From NCBI RefSeq assembly GCF_012027325.1, contig NZ_SNUG01000003.1:310001-374000 (forward strand): a DNA stretch of 64,000 nt, read 5' to 3'. The DNA is from Thermococcus sp. M39. Its GTDB lineage: Archaea > Methanobacteriota_B > Thermococci > Thermococcales > Thermococcaceae. Positions 49,958-59,606 of this stretch are shown here, piece after piece (positions within the stretch are counted from its first letter, which is position 1; each line of letters starts with the position of its first letter). The notes under the pieces were generated by a model. It searched no databases. It was not told the origin of the DNA and saw only the letters and a program-made list of their open reading frames with translations. A program made the position numbers and the translations under genes.

Positions 49958-51046
49958 TCACTCTTCTTTCACTATTGTGAATGTTTCGAACACATCTCGC
50001 ATGAAGTCAACTGTTTGCTGTACTGCCTTTTCCTCATCCTTGAGCCAAGAATAATTAAATTTCAATACTTCAAGAGCATTGTTCCAAATTTGCAGATCAT
50101 TTACTAAGAACTCATGGAGATTCTCAAACTCGCGTAAATACTTCCAGTTGGCCAGCTTGACATCATTGCTTTTAATACTATCAAACCTCGCGTTGATTCT
50201 GTAGAACTCAGCACTAACATCATCAGTATAATTAACCATCTCATCAGCCTTCAAACTATCCACAGCCTGTATTAACCTCTCTAAATCAATCGTAAAATAC
50301 TTCAACTTTGAAAGCTTCACCTCAAGCTCCCAAAGAACCTCCTCACTCAAATCGTTTACAATTCTCGGAACATTCAAAAACTCAAACTTAACTGGCTTAA
50401 ACATTCCATAGGTTCTAACTCTCGGCAACGTAATTCGGAGAGGAATAAAACGAAACACTAATTCAGAAGGAGCTATCTTTGAGATCGGAATAACCTCACA
50501 CTTATCATACTTACCCAAAAGCTCCTTCCCCCAGTTGTGCCTGTACTGTTGCTCAATGACCTTCGTGTTAGTTTTGACACTCCTGATAACATCATAAAGA
50601 TTCCTCAAATGCAGGTCTTGAAGCACAAGAGGTTCATCAATATTTCCAAAGACTGCCGAAATTATTGAAGTCTTTCCTACAGCCTGACTGCCAAAAACCA
50701 AGACTCGAAACTTTGTAAATCTCGCATACATCAACGCCACTGCCGCAATTTCGTGAGTTGAAAGCCTCCAACCAAAATCTCTCAAGGTCTTAAAGAACTT
50801 CAGCTTCAAGTCATAGTAACTTTTAATCTCGCTAAGGTCAATCTCAACAATATTGGATCCTACGAACCTGTATGCCAGTGGCTTCTCAGAAACAAGTTCT
50901 ATCACTCCTTCTCTAATAAGCTCCTCTAAGGCAACCGTCAAACTCTTACCCGATTTCCCAACAGCCCTCATAATTTCATTTCTGGTAGCAATATTCACTT
51001 GTTCGAGGTATTTAAGAATTTTTGACTTGAGTTCAGCTGACACCAC
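49958..51046 (-). CDS. Plasmid-type P-loop ATPase with N-terminal winged helix
   Basis: About 362 residues. An N-terminal winged helix (LKSKILKYLEQVNIATRNEI then MRAVGKSGKSLTVALEELI) precedes a P-loop domain with Walker A FGSQAVGKTSI near residue 130 and a likely Walker B PLVLQDLHL. The C-terminal 150 residues are helical. Such proteins occur in Thermococcales plasmids and integrated elements and may act in partition, replication control or packaging. GTG 51046 is chosen since GGTGGTG lies six bases upstream; the frame opens at 51076. Its location next to the integrase supports a mobile origin. Confidence 0.65.
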   Translation of the reverse strand: MVSAELKSKILKYLEQVNIATRNEIMRAVGKSGKSLTVALEELIREGVIELVSEKPLAYRFVGSNIVEIDLSEIKSYYDLKLKFFKTLRDFGWRLSTHEIAAVALMYARFTKFRVLVFGSQAVGKTSIISAVFGNIDEPLVLQDLHLRNLYDVIRSVKTNTKVIEQQYRHNWGKELLGKYDKCEVIPISKIAPSELVFRFIPLRITLPRVRTYGMFKPVKFEFLNVPRIVNDLSEEVLWELEVKLSKLKYFTIDLERLIQAVDSLKADEMVNYTDDVSAEFYRINARFDSIKSNDVKLANWKYLREFENLHEFLVNDLQIWNNALEVLKFNYSWLKDEEKAVQQTVDFMRDVFETFTIVKEE

Positions 51047-51076
51047 ATGTTCCACCACCACTGCGACGTAGCACAA

Positions 51077-51750
51077 AAGGAAAATTAAATCTAGCTTTTC
51101 ATGTGTTGATTAAAACCAACGACATTCAAAACTCTATTATCTATTTATTCTGCTGTCATTGCTATTTTTGGCAAAAGAAAATCTTGGCACTGTTTGGTAG
51201 GCTTTGAAAAGCCCTGGCACGCTTTTCTACTGTTTAACATTAAACTAAACACAAATAAAAATAGTAAAAATTTTAATACTTTTACAAAAATCGAAACTAA
51301 AGAAAACAAAATTAGAATTCCAAAATTTTCTATGTATTGAGTTTTTATTTACTGTATTCTATTATGCAGACCAAAGATACCATAGGCTTCAATTTTCAAA
51401 TTCTCCAAGCATCTTGTGCCAAATTCATGCCAAACAGTAATTTTTCCCGTAGAATAGGAAATAATCCCTAAATAATCTCTATCTGACTAAAACTCTGACT
51501 AAAATCTCTTCAATAAATAAAGATTTTAACGATTATCTTAACTTTTGCTCGCTTAACTTCAGTTGAAACTTCAAAACTAAGGTTTGGTATGGAGAATTTA
51601 TCATTAAAACGTAGCTACATCGAGAACAGCTCCCACGCGCAATTTAATTCACAAATGACAAACACATTCACAAATAACCACTCACTTCCAAAATGCTAAA
51701 CAGAAAAGCATGGTAATAAAGGCAACGATTCAGTGAAAAATTAAAGAAAA
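51077..51750. other. Gene-free AT-rich stretch in the mobile region
   Basis: No credible gene is seen in about 670 bases. It contains a short palindrome GGCTTTGAAAAGCC (51200-51213) and a separated inverted pair ACTGTTTGG (51189-51197) / CCAAACAGT (51430-51438), amid long A/T runs. Composition and repeats would fit a plasmid replication origin or regulatory region, but no Orc1 boxes could be identified. Confidence 0.3.
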
Positions 51751-52077
51751 TCAGAGAAGGTCAGCACTCGAAAAGAGCTTGACTGCAACAAGCTGCCTAA
51801 CATCATTAGAATAAACTTCGATCCAATCCTTCTTATGTTCATTCATTATGAATAATAAGTGAGCCTCATCTCTGAATTTTCTCTCAATTAACAGCATTTC
51901 AAAAAACTGAATAATTACTTCGGCAAATTCATCATCAACTCTCTTTAACTTTCTCCTCTTCACTATGTCCTTTAACTCCTCTCTCGTGCAACCTTTAGCT
52001 CTAAGCTGTTGCGAAATAGTGTTGAACTCAAAGACAAGGAAGTACTCGAACGACGTTGCTTCTCCCCCCATTTTCAA
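51751..52077 (-). CDS. Hypothetical protein of the mobile region (108 aa)
   Basis: An all-helical soluble protein (FEYFLVFEFNTISQQLRAKG, CTREELKDIVKRRKLKRVDD, FAEVIIQFFEMLLIERKF) with no known motif. TTG 52077 or the ATG at 52071 may be the start; the ribosome-binding site is weak. It diverges from the next gene across a 125-base AT-rich gap, as pairs of plasmid regulators often do. I do not recognise a family. Confidence 0.45.
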   Translation of the reverse strand: MKMGGEATSFEYFLVFEFNTISQQLRAKGCTREELKDIVKRRKLKRVDDEFAEVIIQFFEMLLIERKFRDEAHLLFIMNEHKKDWIEVYSNDVRQLVAVKLFSSADLL

Positions 52078-52201
52078 AATCTTAACAAGAGAGAATAAAT
52101 TTAGCTGAAAAATTCCATTGATTCAAAATGTTTAATACACACTACACTAACTTTTTAAACAGTGCCTATTTATGCCTTCATTTTTCTTGGGGGGATTTCT
52201 T

Positions 52202-52597
52202 ATGGAAGAACTTCTAACATACATTGAATTGAAGAGCAAAGAAGAGAAAGAGAGAGCATTAGAATTCATGAAGAAAATTACTTCCACAAAAAATGAGGAA
52301 AAGAGAAGGTATGAGGTCGAGATGGCTTATCATTGTGGAAAACTCTTGGCTTATGCTGAAATTAGTAAGATAATAAATCATGACAAAACTGCAAAAGATG
52401 AACTGAGAAGACTCATCGATAAAATTGCAGATGAAGTAATTATTAAAAAGAAACTTGAGAGGTTCAGGAAAATTTCAAAGAACCCGGCACTTAAAGCTGA
52501 CTTGGGGTCATTTGAAGAAGGGGTGGAAGAATTCAAGTTTGAGCTTTTCAAAGCTCTTGACCTGCTAGACGATGTAACAATCATTGAAATAACGTGA
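52202..52597 (+). CDS. Hypothetical helical protein of the mobile region (131 aa)
   Basis: Start ATG 52202 is supported by GGGGGGAT upstream. The protein is highly charged and helical (ELLTYIELKSKEEKERALEF, KNEEKRRYEVEMAYHCGKLL, DELRRLIDKIADEVIIKKKL), probably a coiled coil. No enzyme motif is evident. It is divergent from the 108-residue gene and belongs to the same plasmid-like module by position and AT-rich composition. Confidence 0.5.
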   Translation: MEELLTYIELKSKEEKERALEFMKKITSTKNEEKRRYEVEMAYHCGKLLAYAEISKIINHDKTAKDELRRLIDKIADEVIIKKKLERFRKISKNPALKADLGSFEEGVEEFKFELFKALDLLDDVTIIEIT

Positions 52598-53180
52598 TGC
52601 TCTATGCCTCTCTGATTCTTATTTTTAAACCACCACATACAAAGTTTTTAGCGCCACACTAAATATCAACACATAACCAACACACCATTTTCCAGCATTA
52701 TTCGAAAAATATTCCTTTTTACTTTGAGAATTAACTTAGCCAGGAGTAACACAGCCTTAATTAATCAATTTTCGCAGTTTTATGCTGTTTTTTATTTCTA
52801 AGCCCAACCCAAAAGCAGCCCTCTCGTGCCTTCTTTTTACACATGAATAAAATTTCATGTTTCTAAGGAAAACCATTGTGGTCAAAATACGTGCATTGTC
52901 TCCAAACTTTGATGTTACAAATTGCCTCAAATTGAGCTCTCAGAAAGCCCCTTTTCAAGTTACTTGAAAGAACTCTCGCATTGTCCCGGATTCGAGATGC
53001 TATTTCCCGCTAACCAAGTCAAGCGCAACCTTCAAAGCATTAACCCTTATGTTTAAACCTTTTAGGGAACTCTCAAAAAGCTTGATTTCTTTATTCGCTG
53101 GACAATAATTTTTACCCTTTTGGGTTAACCAAAAATCGTGACGTTTTTAACCGATTTTTAACTAACTTTGACCATAAGGT
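52598..53180. other. Gene-poor stretch with decayed sequence
   Basis: About 580 bases with no intact gene. A minus-strand open frame of 48 codons at 53000-53146 reads like protein (IKLFESSLKGLNIRVNALKV then ALDLVSGK at the end) but lacks a start, so it may be the tail of a lost gene. Upstream of the next fragment are repeats of TTTTTAAC, possibly remains of a promoter operator. Confidence 0.3.
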
Positions 53181-53390
53181 TTAAGGTTAAAATATCTGCT
53201 AGCTGAGTATGGTGGAAAAGCCCTCACTCGCAAGGAACTTGGAAAGATTGCCCCAACTCTTGGAATATTAAACTTTGACAGCTGGAAAGAATATCTTCTT
53301 AAAAAAGGCCACTTAGTTCGTGGTGTAAAGAGAGTTTACTACGTCAAAATCCCGTCCCTATTTCCGTTTTTATTCTCACTCATTTATTAA
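53181..53390 (+). pseudogene. N-terminal remnant of an AbiEi-like antitoxin gene
   Basis: The frame reads LKYLLAEYGGKALTRKELGK and later LLKKGHLVRGVKRVYYVK, matching the N-terminal winged helix of the intact AbiEi-like protein at 61701 (LVSTYGGKVITREELEK, VIRILRGIYYVK). No ATG, GTG or TTG precedes it in frame and the rest of the protein is absent; the frame ends at TAA 53388. It is the second of four AbiEi-type copies in the region. Confidence 0.6.
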
Positions 53391-53974
53391 TCCCTTAAGA
53401 GAGTCAATGAATCTGTCCAAGCCGGAACTCTTTAAGCCCCTTTTCCTTAAGATTCCCTGGACAACTAACATCTTCTCAAGGAGAAGACCCACCAACCAAT
53501 CAAACCTCTTGGGCTCAAGGACTTTCCTCTGAGCCATAACCTCATCAAAACCAACCCAAAACTCAAGAAGCCTCAAAATATCATGATAAGCCTTTCCATG
53601 AGCTCGTTGAGAACCCTGTAAAGTGTTGCCCTGCTCACGTTTGCTTTGAGCTGAATAGGCCATAGTGACTGGGGTTTCTCAACTTTAAAGGCCGAGAGTA
53701 CTTTAAGGCTACTTCCACTGAGGACCTCTAGAGCTCTGCCCTCTGGGAACATCAAGAGAACTTTCCTTAGGAGTTCAGTTGCCTTGTTATCGGAGAGCCT
53801 AACTTTAAGTGGCTTCTTTCTTCAATCACAACGAGGGCCTTTCGTTCGAGGGAGTGCAGTAGGATTTGATAGAGTACCCTTGGAGAGGTTCAGTTTACGG
53901 GACAACTCTTTGAGCGTGAGAGGTCCCGACGTTAGTGCCAAGAGCACTTTGAGCTCCGCCATCGTGAGTGTCAT
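53376..53974 (-). pseudogene. Frameshifted helix-turn-helix regulator gene
   Basis: Reading from ATG 53974, coding continues through at least three frames. MAELKVLLALTSGPLTLKEL is followed by SRKLNLSKGTL; a shift leads to HSLERKALVVIEERSHLKL; another to NKATELLRKVLLMFPEGRAL and KANVSRATLYRVLNELMER; and a last one to LRLLEFWVGFDEVMAQRKVL, ending LIDSLKGLINE-like at 53376. Two winged-helix segments are recognisable, so the ancestor was an archaeal DNA-binding regulator. The three shifts within 600 bases make it a clear pseudogene unless sequencing errors are involved. Confidence 0.65.
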
Positions 53975-54055
53975 GTCTCAAAATTACAAACAACTTAATA
54001 AAAACATTTAGGTTTTTAAGACAACAAACATAGCCCCCAAACACTTTAGATTAAA

Positions 54056-54086
54056 TGAAGCCCCGTCACCGGTGATGGGGCCTTCA
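54056..54086 (-). terminator. Strong inverted repeat after the decayed AbiEi gene
   Basis: TGAAGCCCCGTCACC pairs with GGTGATGGGGCCTTCA, with one G-T wobble and one bulged C, forming a long stem with almost no loop. It begins 12 bases past the gene stop at 54098 on the minus strand and is followed there by a T-rich TTCATTTAAT. A transcription stop or a remnant element end is likely. Confidence 0.5.
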
Positions 54087-54097
54087 TTGTTTCATCT

Positions 54098-54815
54098 CTA
54101 CCACTTCAGTTCACCCCAGTAATCCTCGGGAACGTTCACTCTGAGGCCCCATCTGCGGTCAAAACGGCCCTTCGGGGGTATGGTTGGGTCCAGCAGAGAA
54201 AAGCTTCTGGGGTTCTTTTCGGGTATTTTTATTTTCCCCCTCAAGACCGAGACCGAGCCTTTCGCTGAGGAAACCGAGCCTCTTCAGGATTGCCCTGTTC
54301 CTCATTCGCTCCGCGTACTCCAATAGGGTTTTCCTGCCAAACACGCTATTTCTCAATGCCTTCATGACCTCACTGATGCCCCCACAGTACTGAGGCTTGT
54401 CAAGGCAGTCAATCAGAGTCTTTTCCGAGTCAGTTATGTCAACGTTCCTTCCACCGATTCTGATGGTGCTCAGTCCGAAAAACTTGTGGGGCCTGACCGT
54501 CACGACTCTGAATCTTTGCCCGCCGATGCTTATCCTCCCGGGTATCCTCTCTTTCTGGGGGTCTGGATGAACGTTGTCTGCGGAATCTGCTCCGTGAGTC
54601 CGTAGTAGTTGAGGGCGCTCCAGTAGGCTATGGTCAGAGGGTTTCACGACTAACGATGCCAATAGGAAGTTGTCTACCACAGGTGGCTGGCCTGGGTTGG
54701 GGGTTACGGTGTAGATCTGAATCTTATCGCCTATGCCCAGCTTTTCCTTGGCTTCTCTGACGGTGAATGCCTCCCCTAGCTCCATGAGCTTTTTCAGCAC
54801 TTCCACCTTGTTCAT
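54098..54815 (-). pseudogene. Frameshifted AbiEi-type antitoxin gene
   Basis: From ATG 54815 (KVEVLKKLMELGEAFTVREA) the gene reads into TVDNFLLASLVVKP-like sequence. It then shifts to TIAYWSALNYYGLTEQIPQ then TTFIQTPRKRG, shifts back to ISIGGQRFRVVTVRPHKF, FGLSTIRIGG and DITDSEKTLIDCLD, and finally shifts again to DPTIPPKGRFDRRWGLRVNV, ending at TAG 54098. The AbiEi/COG5340 C-terminal signature is clear. Two of the shifts cancel, so a 256-residue frame (54159-54929) stays open but its middle part is scrambled. No nucleotidyltransferase partner is adjacent. Confidence 0.75.
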
Positions 54816-55073
54816 TTTTTCTCGCCTTATGCTAAGGATTTTGGGTATTATTTGAGAACTTTTGAATTTGAGAGTTTTGTGTGAAACATAATCTGTGCTC
54901 CAGGTACGAGGATAAGAGTTGAACCACAAAACTGCAATTATGTAAGAGTTCTGTTTCTACCATGACACGGTTGTGGTGCTTCCATTGCACTCTCCCCAAG
55001 TCTTCCAGCCAAAATTTAAAAACATCGGAATCGAAAATTAAGGCGGTTTAAACTCATTGGGGGAGTGATCATT

Positions 55074-58000
55074 ATGATGACAACCGAAAGTAAAAGCCTC
55101 GTGGATGAAGCCAAAACCGTTGAGTCTCTTCTCAAGCGCCTCGAAACTGAAACCTCAATTAGCGATGTCATGGAAACGTTTAGGAAGATTTTCGAGCACT
55201 GGGGTTTTGAGCACGAGGATGAGGACATTGAGAGGGATTACCTCGACGACTTTGTGGATGAGAACACGGGCGAGTTGAGGATAATCTCTGTTGCTTCATC
55301 TGATCTTGGCCTAAACTTCTACGTCATCTACGCCGAGACCTGGAAAGACACGCTTAAGTACCGTCAAAAGCTCGTGAAGAACCTGTTGAACTTTACGTCA
55401 TTTACATCTGACATCTCATTCGCTAACTTCATTCTCATCCTGGATGTGATAGAGAACCCAAAAAGCAAGAGGCACAAGTACTGGAAGCTCATCATTCCCA
55501 TCTATCAGAGAAAGCTTGAGAGCGCGAAGCTCAACGTCTACGTAATCGACCCAGAGGAGAAGAAGTTCAGGACGCTGGCAACGAACATCGCGAAAGTCGC
55601 CATGGAGCTCAGGGGGCACGATACGCTCTCCGCCAGCCTAATTAGGGATGCACTGAGTGAGTACATGCTCGTTAGACCCTTGACTGAGGAGTTCTTTAAG
55701 GAGTACAAGAGGAACTACTACGACCTTAAAAACTGGATTAAAAAGATATACGGCCCCAAACTGAGAGCCCTCTGCCCAGATGACTACCTCCTCACCGATG
55801 AATTGACGGAGATCCCCAAAGCAAAGAGGGAAGAAATATTCGTTGAAAGGGCTGCCAAAACCTTCGCCCACACGTTCTTCAACAGGCTGATGTTCGTCTA
55901 CTTCCTCCAGAAGAAGGGATGGATAGTTGACCTCAGTGCCCTTAGAAAGGATCTCAGGGATGAAGTTGACGTCAGGAACTTCGTCAAGTGGCTCCACGAC
56001 CAGTATGAAGAACATGGCGGTAACTTCTACCGGGACTACCTTAGGGTTCTCTTCCTCTACGCGATGAACCGTCCGAGGAGGGGCTACAGCCGCAAGGATA
56101 TTGATGCTATCAAGAGCGTTCCATCCCCAGTCGTCAGAGACGTCTTTCTCTACGGTGTTCCTTACTTTAACGGCGGACTCTTCAGCCCGGTTGAAATCGC
56201 GGGCGTTAACCTCGACGAGGTTATCACGGAGATAGACGACAGGCTCATGACCGAAATCGTGATGGGTTTCTTCGAAGAGTACAACTTCACCGTCACGGAG
56301 GAGACACCTTACGAGGTTGAGGTTGCCGTTGACCCGGCCATGCTCGGCAAAATCTACGAATCCCTGATTGCCGAGGAAGAGCAGGTCGAGAGCGAGGAAG
56401 AGAGAAGAGCCTCTGGAATATTCTACACCCCAAGGAGCGAAGTTGACTTCATGTGCAGGATGGCCATTTACGAGTACCTCGAGAGGAACACCAAACTTGA
56501 TAAAAACGTCCTTAGGCGGTTCGTGTTTACCCCATCCTATGAGTGGGACCCAAAGAGTCTCTCTTGGGAAGAAATAGACGCCCTCGAGAAGGCTCTTAAC
56601 GAGGTTAAGATCGTTGACCCAGCCGCTGGAAGCGGTGCGTTTCTCGTTGGAATGTACCATCTCCTCATAGAGCTCCACGAAAAGCTCACCGAGGACAACA
56701 GAGTTACCTACAAGAAGAAGCTTGAAATCATCAGGGACAACATCTACGGTGTCGACATAAAGGACTGGGCGATAAGGGTGGCAAAGCTCAGGCTATGGTT
56801 AGCGCTCATTGAAGGTGAAGGGAGGATTCCAAACGAGCCAATTTTACCCAACCTTGAGACGAAGCTCGCCGTCGGGGATTCTCTCGCTCCGCCACACTTC
56901 GTTCTGAAAATCGGCAACAAGAAGAAAGTCATTGAGATACCCTTGGCCAAATTCAGGGAGAGCCTTAAGCTTCTCTGGGCCAAGAAAGGTGCGAGTGAGG
57001 CGATAGTCGCTTACAAAGAGCTCGTGAGAAAGTACTACATGGGAGAGAAGATAGACGGGAAGCCTGTAACCCTGAGGGACATCGAGAGGGCCAAGTGGGG
57101 TGCGCTCCAGGAGTTTCTTGAAAGGGCCCTTGAGGAGGAGCTGAAGGCTAAGGAGAAGAAAGAAGTTAAGCTGCTCCTTGAAGCCGTCAAGAACGAGGAC
57201 TTCTCGGCCCTTGAGAAGCCCCCCTTCATCTGGGAGCTTGACTTTCCGGATGTCATGCTTGAGAAGAGGGGTTTCGACATCGTGATAGCTAATCCCCCCT
57301 ACGTGAGGCAGGAGAAGATTTACCCGGAGTACTACGATTTAGCAGAGTTCCAAATGCTGCCAAAGAAGGAGCAGAACAAGCTCAAGAAGGACTACAAGAA
57401 CAAGATAAAGACCCACATGGAGACCATCATAAATGAGAAGTTCAAGAGCGATATGGCCCTTCCCGGCAGGAGCGACCTCTATGCGTACTTCTTCATCCAG
57501 GGCGTCAACCTGTTGAATCCAAAGGGAGCGCTGGTCTTCATTACATCCAACTCCTGGCTCGACGTTGACTTTGGAAAGGCTCTGCAGGAGTTCTTCATTA
57601 GAACCACCCACTTGAAGGCGGTTATCGACTACACGAGGAGGAGCTTCGAGCAGGCCGATGTAAACACTGTGATAACCGTTCTCACAAGGAAACCTCCCAA
57701 GCTCTTCAATCTGCTGGACGAGAAGTCCTTCACGAACTTCGTCCTCCTCAAGAGGGACTTCGGCGAGGTTGACATGGAGACCCTGAACAAAATCCTCGAG
57801 CCCCACTTTGACGAGAAGGGAATCGAGGTCTTTGGAGGAATAGTTCACAGCTCCGAGGACGATGACGTCAGGGTGAGGAGCGTTAAAGCGGTAGAGCTGG
57901 CGAAGATGGGTGGTTTTAAGGTTCAGGAGTTCCTCAAGGGAACATACACGCTCCAAGGTGAATACAAGGGCATGAAGTGGGGAGGGATACTGATTAGGGC

Positions 58001-59021
58001 TCCAAGGATATTCTATGTAATTCTGGACAAGGGCAAGGGGAAGCTTGTAAGACTGGGAGAGATTGCCGAGGTCAGAAGGGGCTTTACAACTGGAGCAAAT
58101 GAGTTCTTCTACCTTGAACCTATTAAGAACCCAAAGGAGTGGCCCGTTTGTAAGATATGCGGAAGGGTTCACAAGCCTGGCGAAGGCCTGGTCGCGGTGA
58201 AGAATAAGGCTGGCTGGGAAGGCTACATCGAGGAGGAGTTTTTGAGGCCTGTTGTGAAGAGCCCGCAGGAGATACGGACATACAGGATCAGGCCGGAAGA
58301 CCTTAAGCTCAGGGTGTTCCTATGTAACCTCTCGAAGGAGGAGCTTAAGAAACAGGGGAAAGTCCACGCGTTGGAGTACATTGAATGGGGAGAGAACAAG
58401 GGATATCAAAACAAACCTACATGTAGAGCAAGAAATCCATGGTGGGCGTTAGGGGACAGAAAAATCGGAAGTTTGGCCTCCATGATGAGTTATAACACCA
58501 GGTTTCCTTTCTGGTTAAATGATATTGCTCTATGTGATGCACGGCTTTATGACATCTACAAAAAACTGGATATCTCATCAGAGCTTTTAGCCAGTGTATT
58601 AAATACAACTCTAGTTCCAATAATCATTGAGCTTACAGGAAGAGCTAATTTAGGAGAAGGTGCTTTGGACTTCAAAGTTTATGAGACTGCTGAAATTCTT
58701 GTTGTGAATCCAAAAATATTCTCACAGAGTCAAACTCAACAACTCCTCCAAGCCTTCGAACGCATGGCCAACCGCGAAATCAAGTCCATCTTCGAGGAGC
58801 TCGGCCTCCCGAAGCCAGACCGCGATTTGAGCAACATCAATCCAAAGGACGTCTCCCTTGACAGGGTTCTCCCGGACAGGCGCGAGCTCGACAAGGTCAT
58901 CTTCGAGGCCCTCGGCTTAACAGAGGAGGAGCAGCTTGAGGTTTACAGAGCTGTGGTGGAGCTCGTGAAGGCGAGGCTGGTGAAGGCAAAGACGTTTTCG
59001 AAGAAGAAGGGGAAGAGGTGA
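55074..59021 (+). CDS. Large Eco57I-type DNA methyltransferase of a defence island
   Basis: About 1315 residues. A long N-terminal region (to about 440) includes VERAAKTFAHTFFNRLMFVY then FLQKKGW. ASGIFYTPRSEVDFM near 450, SAM motif I DPAAGSGAFLVGMYHLL at about 515, IYGVDIKDWAIRVAKLRLWL near 565, motif IV IVIANPPYVRQEKI near 740 and a TaqI-like specificity domain follow, with cysteines CKICGRVH near 1025. The enzyme probably methylates adenine; a nuclease activity in the N-terminus is possible but not shown. ATG 55074 or 55077 is the start (GGGGGAG upstream). The gene is GC-rich except for about 58390-58745. Its stop region supplies the GAGGTGA for the kwaA-like gene. Confidence 0.85.
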   Translation: MMTTESKSLVDEAKTVESLLKRLETETSISDVMETFRKIFEHWGFEHEDEDIERDYLDDFVDENTGELRIISVASSDLGLNFYVIYAETWKDTLKYRQKLVKNLLNFTSFTSDISFANFILILDVIENPKSKRHKYWKLIIPIYQRKLESAKLNVYVIDPEEKKFRTLATNIAKVAMELRGHDTLSASLIRDALSEYMLVRPLTEEFFKEYKRNYYDLKNWIKKIYGPKLRALCPDDYLLTDELTEIPKAKREEIFVERAAKTFAHTFFNRLMFVYFLQKKGWIVDLSALRKDLRDEVDVRNFVKWLHDQYEEHGGNFYRDYLRVLFLYAMNRPRRGYSRKDIDAIKSVPSPVVRDVFLYGVPYFNGGLFSPVEIAGVNLDEVITEIDDRLMTEIVMGFFEEYNFTVTEETPYEVEVAVDPAMLGKIYESLIAEEEQVESEEERRASGIFYTPRSEVDFMCRMAIYEYLERNTKLDKNVLRRFVFTPSYEWDPKSLSWEEIDALEKALNEVKIVDPAAGSGAFLVGMYHLLIELHEKLTEDNRVTYKKKLEIIRDNIYGVDIKDWAIRVAKLRLWLALIEGEGRIPNEPILPNLETKLAVGDSLAPPHFVLKIGNKKKVIEIPLAKFRESLKLLWAKKGASEAIVAYKELVRKYYMGEKIDGKPVTLRDIERAKWGALQEFLERALEEELKAKEKKEVKLLLEAVKNEDFSALEKPPFIWELDFPDVMLEKRGFDIVIANPPYVRQEKIYPEYYDLAEFQMLPKKEQNKLKKDYKNKIKTHMETIINEKFKSDMALPGRSDLYAYFFIQGVNLLNPKGALVFITSNSWLDVDFGKALQEFFIRTTHLKAVIDYTRRSFEQADVNTVITVLTRKPPKLFNLLDEKSFTNFVLLKRDFGEVDMETLNKILEPHFDEKGIEVFGGIVHSSEDDDVRVRSVKAVELAKMGGFKVQEFLKGTYTLQGEYKGMKWGGILIRAPRIFYVILDKGKGKLVRLGEIAEVRRGFTTGANEFFYLEPIKNPKEWPVCKICGRVHKPGEGLVAVKNKAGWEGYIEEEFLRPVVKSPQEIRTYRIRPEDLKLRVFLCNLSKEELKKQGKVHALEYIEWGENKGYQNKPTCRARNPWWALGDRKIGSLASMMSYNTRFPFWLNDIALCDARLYDIYKKLDISSELLASVLNTTLVPIIIELTGRANLGEGALDFKVYETAEILVVNPKIFSQSQTQQLLQAFERMANREIKSIFEELGLPKPDRDLSNINPKDVSLDRVLPDRRELDKVIFEALGLTEEEQLEVYRAVVELVKARLVKAKTFSKKKGKR

Positions 59022-59027
59022 ATCTGT

Positions 59028-59606
59028 GTGCTTAAAGGATGGGCAAAGCTCGTTTTAGGTTTATTAGCTTATTCTCCTCTCTTTGTGATAATACTGATAA
59101 AAAACCTTCCTTTGGTGTGGGGACTTATTGCTGGTGCGGGAGTATTTATCATTATTTTTCTGTTGTCTCGGGCAGTTATAAACTCCGTGAAGAAAACAAG
59201 TGGACAGTTGATACTAGTTAGGATAGATAGAGAGATCAATGAACAATATGTCGGTTTTATTATCACGTACATAGTTCCATTTATTGGGACTATTAAGACT
59301 GTGAATGACATAATTTCTATGGGAATTTTGCTCGTCGTCATATTTGCTTTGTATCTAACGACGTCTCTATTTGCCGTTAATCCTCTATTGAAGTTACTCT
59401 TTGGGTACAACCTTTATCTATGCACTATTAATAATAAAGATGGAATACTATTGTCAATGGAAAAACTTAATAGGGATGAGGAATTATTTTTGCCAGCATA
59501 TTGCTTAGATTCGGGATCTCACATTTTCATTCATCATAGGGGAGGCGTGATGAAACATGAATCAGGTAACAGCGGAGATGGTGGAAAAGACTCCAACAAG
59601 GATTAA
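59028..59606 (+). CDS. kwaA: KwaA-like four-helix membrane protein
   Basis: 192 residues with four hydrophobic helices (about 6-25, 28-49, 74-93, 97-122), then a short soluble tail (FGYNLYLCTINNKDGILLSM, LPAYCLDSGSHIF). Size, topology and the position directly before a KwaB-like gene match KwaA of the Kiwa anti-phage system, in which membrane-embedded KwaA senses infection and KwaB acts on DNA. GTG 59028 has GAGGTGA six bases upstream, inside the methylase stop. It overlaps the kwaB-like gene by 50 bases. The gene is far more AT-rich than the methylase gene. The family assignment rests on context and topology more than on motifs. Confidence 0.6.
   Translation: MLKGWAKLVLGLLAYSPLFVIILIKNLPLVWGLIAGAGVFIIIFLLSRAVINSVKKTSGQLILVRIDREINEQYVGFIITYIVPFIGTIKTVNDIISMGILLVVIFALYLTTSLFAVNPLLKLLFGYNLYLCTINNKDGILLSMEKLNRDEELFLPAYCLDSGSHIFIHHRGGVMKHESGNSGDGGKDSNKD

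Noticed and set aside
55638-56678. Long minus-strand open frame of 346 codons
   Set aside because: It lies wholly antisense to the methylase gene, lacks known motifs and is explained by the GC-rich codon pattern of the real gene.
57339-58172. Minus-strand open frame of 277 codons
   Set aside because: It is antisense within the methylase and has leucine/valine-rich content typical of a shadow frame.
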